Below are positions 6,244 to 9,551 of a stretch of DNA of 9,551 nt, piece after piece. Below the pieces are notes generated by a model. The model saw nothing but the letters and a program-made list of their open reading frames with translations, had not been told where the DNA came from and did no database searches. The stretch is from Xanthobacteraceae bacterium (GTDB taxonomy: Bacteria; Pseudomonadota; Alphaproteobacteria; Rhizobiales; Xanthobacteraceae). The stretch is taken from the NCBI GenBank assembly GCA_030039105.1, contig JASHQO010000276.1:1-9551 (forward strand), in the 5' to 3' direction. Position 1 is the stretch's first letter; each line of letters begins with the position of its first letter. A program made the position numbers and the translations under genes.

Positions 6244-6526
6244 CACCACCGTCCGAAAGCCGACGTTGACAACTCCCCTAAAACGTTTCGTAAAAAAGAT
6301 ATTGTGCGAAGCAAAAATGGCGTTGCTGAGCCATAGGATTCCACGTGAACGTTGAATTTCTGGAGCAAAAAACGAACAAATTTCTTGTCAATCGCCAAGT
6401 TTATTTGCTGAGCCTAAAAACGGGGTTGTATTGTTCAAATTTACACACACGTGTGGCGAGAAAGACACAGACTCCTCACCTGAGATATGCAACTATCTTT
6501 TTGAGGGGGCTTTCTTGGGGGGCGTC
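6229..6526. promoter_or_regulatory. Divergent intergenic region between toxin-antitoxin pair and cargo
   Basis: These 298 bases separate the minus-strand antitoxin from the plus-strand cargo. A perfect -35 TTGACA (6266-6271) on the plus strand is followed 19 bp later by TAAAAA (6291-6296), a weak -10. It would give a leader of about 230 nt. The short palindrome AAACGTTT lies inside the spacer. The second half is AT-rich with no convincing gene. Confidence 0.4.
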
Positions 6527-7282
6527 ATGGAATCCGCAGTCCAAATGTTAGTTACATTGGTGCTTGGCGCGCTTATGGGGTTTCTTGGACAGGGCGCCCG
6601 CGCAGTCGTTGGATTGAAGACGATGTCCGATGACGCCAAATCTCAAGGTGTTAGCTCAAGTGATCTGTTTCAAGCTGCTCGGCTTGTCGTCAGCATGATC
6701 GTCGGACTTTTGGTTGGCCTGGCAGCGGCGCTAATTTATCTCGCGAGTGGTTCAACGGGAGCGCCTGATTGGCATGTCCTGCTTGGTTTCGCCGCAGCGG
6801 GCTACGCCGGGGCCGATTTCCTTGAGGCGTTCATCGGCAAATATTTAGCGCCGTCTGGCCAGCAACAGAAAACAATTGCCTTCCAGACAGCGCCGGGGGC
6901 CACGCCCACCTTGATGAGCGCTCTTGCCCCGATGTCTACTCCAACGCCGTCGACTGCAACGCCGTCTACTCCGAAACAGCTGGTTTACAGCGTGATATTG
7001 CAGTTAGAGCCGAACGAGCAGCTCACGGACGCTACGACGCTTCAGAGCCTGGGGTACGACGATTTTGAGTCCAAGGACATTCTGCGCTGGGCGATCGACA
7101 AGCGCCAATGGCGCGGCGTGGTACTCCCTGTGGGAGCCCTTACCAACTGCACAAAGGTCTCGGATGTAACCCAGGTGGTCACTAATGCTTTGCCGAAGGT
7201 GACGCCGCCAAACGCCCAGCCTAAGGCGGCGTCACCGAACGCTAGTCAGCAGAAAGCAGATCCGAGTCCCGCCACGAGTTGA
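6527..7282 (+). CDS. Membrane protein with C-terminal ACP-fold-like domain
   Basis: The product is 251 residues from ATG 6527, which follows a G-rich stretch (GGGGGG, about five bases upstream). An in-frame TTG at 6431 would add 32 unremarkable residues. There are three hydrophobic helices, about 4-28, 51-73 and 82-103. A Thr/Pro/Ser/Ala linker (115-150) includes a 15-bp tandem repeat encoding TPSTA/TPSTP (6943-6972). A folded domain (152-225) follows, then a Pro/Ala/Ser/Gln tail. The domain has the layout of an acyl carrier protein: a helix, then LTDATTLQSLGYDDF (166-180), a long helix, and a TKVSDV segment (209-214). The DSL motif that carries phosphopantetheine in true carriers is replaced by DDF, so it should not be acylated. 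This similarity is my reading of the pattern, not a search result. The gene is followed 22 bases later by the secreted protein, and the two look like an operon. Composition appears less GC-rich than the flanking genes. Confidence 0.7.
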   Translation: MESAVQMLVTLVLGALMGFLGQGARAVVGLKTMSDDAKSQGVSSSDLFQAARLVVSMIVGLLVGLAAALIYLASGSTGAPDWHVLLGFAAAGYAGADFLEAFIGKYLAPSGQQQKTIAFQTAPGATPTLMSALAPMSTPTPSTATPSTPKQLVYSVILQLEPNEQLTDATTLQSLGYDDFESKDILRWAIDKRQWRGVVLPVGALTNCTKVSDVTQVVTNALPKVTPPNAQPKAASPNASQQKADPSPATS

Positions 7283-7299
7283 GGCATGAGTTGAGGATT
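7276..7299 (+). repeat. 12-bp tandem repeat across the stop codon and next ribosome-binding site
   Basis: GAGTTGAGGCAT (7276-7287) is followed directly by GAGTTGAGGATT (7288-7299). The first copy contains the TGA stop of the membrane protein, and the second supplies the GAGG Shine-Dalgarno (7293-7296) for ATG 7305. It looks like a local duplication. Confidence 0.6.
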
Positions 7300-7304
7300 G
7301 TGTC

Positions 7305-8453
7305 ATGTACGCGTTCAAACTGGGTTGTGCAGGGGTAGCGACGTTAGCATTTTGTCTGCACGCATTCGCCGCCGAGCCGACGAGTAATCTCTCGGAAATA
7401 GATCAGATGTGGTCGAAGCTGTCCGACGCAGATCGAGCAAAATTTTTGAAAAAACACAGTCGGCCGGTGCCGTCGAACGCTGTGGGCGCGGCAGCAACAC
7501 CGAAAATCATTAAAGCAGCAACGCCGTCGGCGGCTCCGGCCACGACACCGGGCGCCGGCAGCGGCAACACCTCGGCGACCGGAGCGGCTAGTTCCACGAG
7601 CAATATTTTTGGAGGTTGCCCAGGGTTGGGATTTACCTTGCGCAAGAGCTGGACGGATATTGATCTGGGCGGCTGTCCTCAGGCTGTAAAAAACGCTACT
7701 GGCGCTCTGCTTTCCTATAGTGACGACCAGATAAAACGCGATACAACCTGGAGCGCTATTGGCACGGCAGCACTGATTTACGCGCCTGCTGCCAGCGGCC
7801 CCAACGTTTTCAGCACGGGAGTGTATACATCGGTAGACAAAGTCACTAACTCGGCCGCAGCTCAAGCCAGTTCAAATGCCAATCAAATAGGCTTTGGTGG
7901 ATTTCTGCAGTACGGTGTAATCAATGCGCCATTGAATTCGAATGCCTATTCAGCAAACTATTTCCGCCTGCGAGCTGGCGCAGTAGACGACAATATCAAG
8001 AACACAACCAGTGCCAACGTTATCGCAGAGTGGATACCGGTCTATTATGACGGGACCATTGGGATTCACGCACCCATCCCAATACCGGGCACAGCCGCGC
8101 TGTTCCGCATCGATCCCGAAATATTGGCTCAATACGTCGATGTCACAGGAAAGAAGCAAATCACTGCGTTCAACAGCCAGACAGAAGCTCTACCGGTTGG
8201 CCCCCAAGTAACATTGCGCCTCTACTCGGGAACCTCTGATTTCTGGGCGCACTTTGTTCCAACAATGACTTATTGGCTCGCCTATGAGCCTTACTCCGGG
8301 CGAGGGATTTCTTGGTGGGATAGCAGCCTAGCCTACAATCTCGATCAAGAGGGTCATCTTGCCTTGAGCTTCAGTTATCAGAGGGGCAACAACGTGGATA
8401 CCGCTGGGACATTCACGAAAATGTATTTGGTCTCGCTGACAGGCAAAATCTAA
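7305..8453 (+). CDS. Secreted, probably outer-membrane beta-barrel protein
   Basis: The product is 382 residues from ATG 7305, with GAGG nine bases upstream. A signal peptide is clear: Lys5, a hydrophobic core to about 18, then HAFA-AE with cleavage after Ala22 or Ala23. Next is a short helical segment (28-52, SEIDQMWSKLSDADRAKFLKK) and a low-complexity Ala/Thr/Pro/Ser linker (54-99). Two GGCP motifs follow (Cys105 and Cys124) that could form a disulfide in the periplasm. Residues from about 145 to the end alternate hydrophobic and polar positions with many Tyr/Trp/Phe. They end in LALSFSYQRGNN and KMYLVSLTGKI, resembling closing strands of a beta-barrel, although the last residue is Ile rather than the usual Phe or Trp. 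I do not recognise a specific family; porin-like or surface-exposed barrel is the best reading. It shares an operon with the membrane protein upstream and ends before a strong terminator. Confidence 0.7.
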   Translation: MYAFKLGCAGVATLAFCLHAFAAEPTSNLSEIDQMWSKLSDADRAKFLKKHSRPVPSNAVGAAATPKIIKAATPSAAPATTPGAGSGNTSATGAASSTSNIFGGCPGLGFTLRKSWTDIDLGGCPQAVKNATGALLSYSDDQIKRDTTWSAIGTAALIYAPAASGPNVFSTGVYTSVDKVTNSAAAQASSNANQIGFGGFLQYGVINAPLNSNAYSANYFRLRAGAVDDNIKNTTSANVIAEWIPVYYDGTIGIHAPIPIPGTAALFRIDPEILAQYVDVTGKKQITAFNSQTEALPVGPQVTLRLYSGTSDFWAHFVPTMTYWLAYEPYSGRGISWWDSSLAYNLDQEGHLALSFSYQRGNNVDTAGTFTKMYLVSLTGKI

Positions 8454-8508
8454 AGTCTGTCGCGACGAATCAGCTAAAATCAAAAACTTCGAGAATGCAA
8501 AAATCATT

Positions 8509-8537
8509 TCGCTCGATCTCGCGATCGAGCGACTTTT
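8509..8537. terminator. Rho-independent terminator of the cargo operon
   Basis: TCGCTCGATC (8509-8518) pairs perfectly with GATCGAGCGA (8523-8532) around a TCGC loop and is followed by CTTTT on the plus strand. On the minus strand the stem is followed by AAATGATTTTTG, so it could also stop transcripts arriving from the right. It sits 55 bases past the beta-barrel stop. Confidence 0.75.
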
Positions 8538-8585
8538 CGGCGCAAAATCGCTGCGAACCGGCCAAACCTCGAACAAACTTACTGC

Positions 8586-8827
8586 GGGTCGCGCGCGTCG
8601 GCGCTGCTTTCCCTCCGTAGCCGCTATCCCCTTCCCTGGCTACTACTTACCCTTGGTATACCTGCCCGACTCCGGGTCTTTCCCGATGCGAGCCCCAGCG
8701 AGCCGAGGGCAAGGCCGCCACGCGCGCGATGCCCACAACGCGTGCGAGGCGGCTGCAGTCGGCGCGGAGCCCCAGCGGAGCGTCGAAAAGACACGGAGTC
8801 GGGCGGGTAGCCCGACGCGCGCGACCC
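8586..8827. repeat. About 240-bp GC-rich foldback with 16-bp perfect ends
   Basis: GGGTCGCGCGCGTCGG (8586-8601) is the exact inverse complement of 8812-8827. Nested inside, 8664-8681 pairs with 8787-8804 at 17 of 18 positions, extended by TACC/GGTA. At the centre 8714-8728 pairs with 8739-8753 at 13 of 15, around a ten-base loop. The left arm carries about 57 extra bases (8602-8658), including GTAGCC/GGCTAC. GAGCCCCAGCG is repeated directly at 8690-8700 and 8767-8777. No flanking target duplication was seen. Open frames exist on both strands but are by-products of the symmetry. It may be a miniature inverted-repeat element or a structural/origin element. Confidence 0.6.
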
Positions 8828-8863
8828 GACATGGCGCGTCATTGCACATCATGGTGCACGCCG

Positions 8864-8901
8864 ACCCCGCCTTACCGTAAAGGCGGGGCATAAGGCGGGG
8901 T
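8864..8901. repeat. Mutually exclusive hairpins (one left arm, two right arms)
   Basis: CCCCGCCTT (8865-8873) can pair with AAGGCGGGG at 8880-8888 (nine bp, six-base loop). Alternatively ACCCCGCCTTA (8864-8874) can pair with 8891-8901 (eleven bp, sixteen-base loop). The right arm is a tandem duplication of AAGGCGGGG with a 12-bp period. Such competition can switch structures in RNA; as DNA it could mark an origin or nick region. Confidence 0.5.
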
Positions 8902-8951
8902 TGTCAGGATCGATGGATCAGCGATCATAACCACCGAACGCCGGGGTCCCG

Positions 8952-9035
8952 TCTTCCCTTTCCTTGAAAATGCATTTTGCATCTGGGTATTTTTCTTCTG
9001 AGTATTGTTAGATGCGTATTCTTCCATTGAGTGAA
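8952..9035. other. AT-rich patch with AAAATGCATTTT palindrome
   Basis: This AT-rich stretch lies inside an otherwise GC-rich region, directly beside the 22-bp repeats. It holds the 12-bp palindrome AAAATGCATTTT (8967-8978). Near its right end TTCC-ATTGAG-TGAA (9022-9035) looks like a degenerate copy of the neighbouring dyads. Replication origins often pair iterons with an AT-rich unwinding stretch; no DnaA box was found. Confidence 0.35.
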
Positions 9036-9101
9036 TTCCGCCCGCGGAAACCCGGCCTTCCGCCGATGGAATTCTTGATTTCCACCGGTGGAAATCAGGA
9101 C
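9036..9101. repeat. Three 22-bp repeats, each with a TTCC-N6-GGAA dyad (iteron-like)
   Basis: The 14-bp cores start at 9036, 9058 and 9080, exactly 22 bp apart: TTCCGCCCGCGGAA, TTCCGCCGATGGAA and TTCCACCGGTGGAA. The shared core is TTCC-R-CC-S-N-Y-GGAA. The third copy is embedded in a 22-bp perfect palindrome (9076-9097) that overlaps the stop codon of the HTH gene. Spacing of two helical turns puts all sites on one DNA face, as expected for cooperative binding of a replication initiator or repressor. The adjacent winged-helix protein is the obvious candidate ligand, which is an inference. Confidence 0.65.
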
Positions 9102-9469
9102 TTCTGTCCCCGCCGCTTGACCACGAAGTTGATTGTATAGAAATTGGTTTTGCCCTGACCGCGCCGGGTGATCTCGATCAGCGAGCAAGCCTGTAACTCC
9201 TTGATGAAGCGATTGACACTGGCCACCCCCATGGCGACATCCTTGGCCAAGCGGTCCTGCCCAGGGAAGCACAGATCATTGTGCCACGCGTAGCTGAGCA
9301 GCAGCGCGTAGATGGTCTTGGCACCGATCGAGAGGTCGGCATGACGCAGGATGAAATTCGGGACCTGGGTGAAGCCGTGCAGGGCCACCGGATCGGCGCT
9401 GTTGATCCTCATGTTGCGTTCTTTGTCCTTGAGGATGTCGCCGATGTGCCGACTCTGCACGTACTCCAT
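9095..9469 (-). CDS. Winged-helix HTH protein (HTH_36 / plasmid replication-type)
   Basis: The product is 124 residues from ATG 9469. After a variable N-terminus, GFTQVPNFILRHADLSIGAK (32-51), the segment TIYALLLSYAW (52-62) and CFPGQDRLAKDVAMGVASVN (67-86) form the characteristic start of HTH_36/RepA-N-like DNA-binding domains. IKELQACSLIEITRRGQGKT (89-108) and NFYTI complete the wing. The protein consists of this domain only; many plasmid initiators have an additional C-terminal region, so it may be a regulator or a minimal initiator. Start choice: ATG 9469 lies six bases after a perfect TATAAT and has no Shine-Dalgarno. GTG 9499 and ATG 9412 (Met20) are alternatives. Its 3' end lies in the 22-bp repeat array. 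Being minus strand, it points toward the foldback and the cargo terminator. Confidence 0.8.
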   Translation of the reverse strand: MEYVQSRHIGDILKDKERNMRINSADPVALHGFTQVPNFILRHADLSIGAKTIYALLLSYAWHNDLCFPGQDRLAKDVAMGVASVNRFIKELQACSLIEITRRGQGKTNFYTINFVVKRRGQKS

Positions 9470-9483
9470 GGGCTCATTATACA
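9470..9483 (-). promoter_or_regulatory. TATAAT -10 six bases before the HTH gene
   Basis: TATAAT (9481-9476) is followed by GAGCCC and ATG 9469, so initiation seven bases downstream would produce a leaderless message. No consensus -35 lies 16-18 bp upstream. Further upstream the dyad AGCATC/GATGCT (9520-9525 with 9538-9543) may be an operator. Confidence 0.45.
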
Positions 9484-9551
9484 ACCCGTCGGAACGCACA
9501 CCCGTGGCTATCCCCTGCCAGCATCACTCGACGTGGGGATGCTCGGTTGTC

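Noticed and set aside
8586..8827. Insertion sequence or Tn3-type transposon
   Set aside because: No transposase frame and no target-site duplication at the ends; described only as a foldback.
8624..8891. Several open frames of 61-82 codons on both strands
   Set aside because: They fall in the inverted-repeat foldback and hairpins; the products are similar on both strands because of symmetry and have no domain.
9036..9101. CRISPR-like regular repeats
   Set aside because: The 22-bp period leaves only 8 bp between dyads, there are no spacers of CRISPR size and no cas genes.

Overview
The window looks like part of a mobile or plasmid-like accessory region from a GC-rich proteobacterium, most likely an alphaproteobacterium. 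That assignment is an inference from base composition and the character of the proteins; no taxonomic marker gene is present. There is no rRNA, tRNA, CRISPR array, integrase, transposase or recognisable relaxase in the window.

Left part (1-5219), all minus strand and read right to left. This is a DNA-translocation module. It begins with a soluble VirD4/HerA-type ATPase (3807-5075). Next come a two-pass membrane protein (3190-3717) and a membrane-anchored VirD4/TraD-like ATPase (989-3193), joined by an ATGA stop/start overlap. A 49-residue DnaJ-type zinc-ribbon protein (818-967) with a perfect Shine-Dalgarno follows. Last is the N-terminal part of a replication-relaxation family protein (1-705) that runs off the window. 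Upstream of the module, 5220-5786 is about 570 bp without a convincing gene. It is packed with perfect inverted repeats, including a T-shaped 81-nt structure with two triloop hairpins.

Middle part (5787-8537). A compact RelE/ParE-type toxin-antitoxin pair lies on the minus strand. Divergent from it is a plus-strand two-gene cargo that looks less GC-rich. The cargo encodes a three-helix membrane protein with a cytosolic or periplasmic domain resembling an acyl-carrier-protein fold without the usual serine, and a secreted, probably outer-membrane beta-barrel protein. A strong hairpin terminator closes it.

Right part (8538-9551). A roughly 240-bp GC-rich foldback with 16-bp perfect ends is followed by a set of alternative hairpins and an AT-rich patch. 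Then come three 14-bp dyads spaced exactly 22 bp apart, which look like iterons or stacked operators. These abut the 3' end of a minus-strand winged-helix (HTH_36/RepA-N-like) gene.

Working model (inference): the HTH protein, the 22-bp dyads, the toxin-antitoxin pair and the replication-relaxation/ATPase module together look like the replication, maintenance and DNA-handling backbone of a plasmid or integrative element, with a membrane/secreted-protein cargo inserted. Three minus-strand genes start exactly six bases after a -10-like hexamer and lack a Shine-Dalgarno, which suggests leaderless transcripts.
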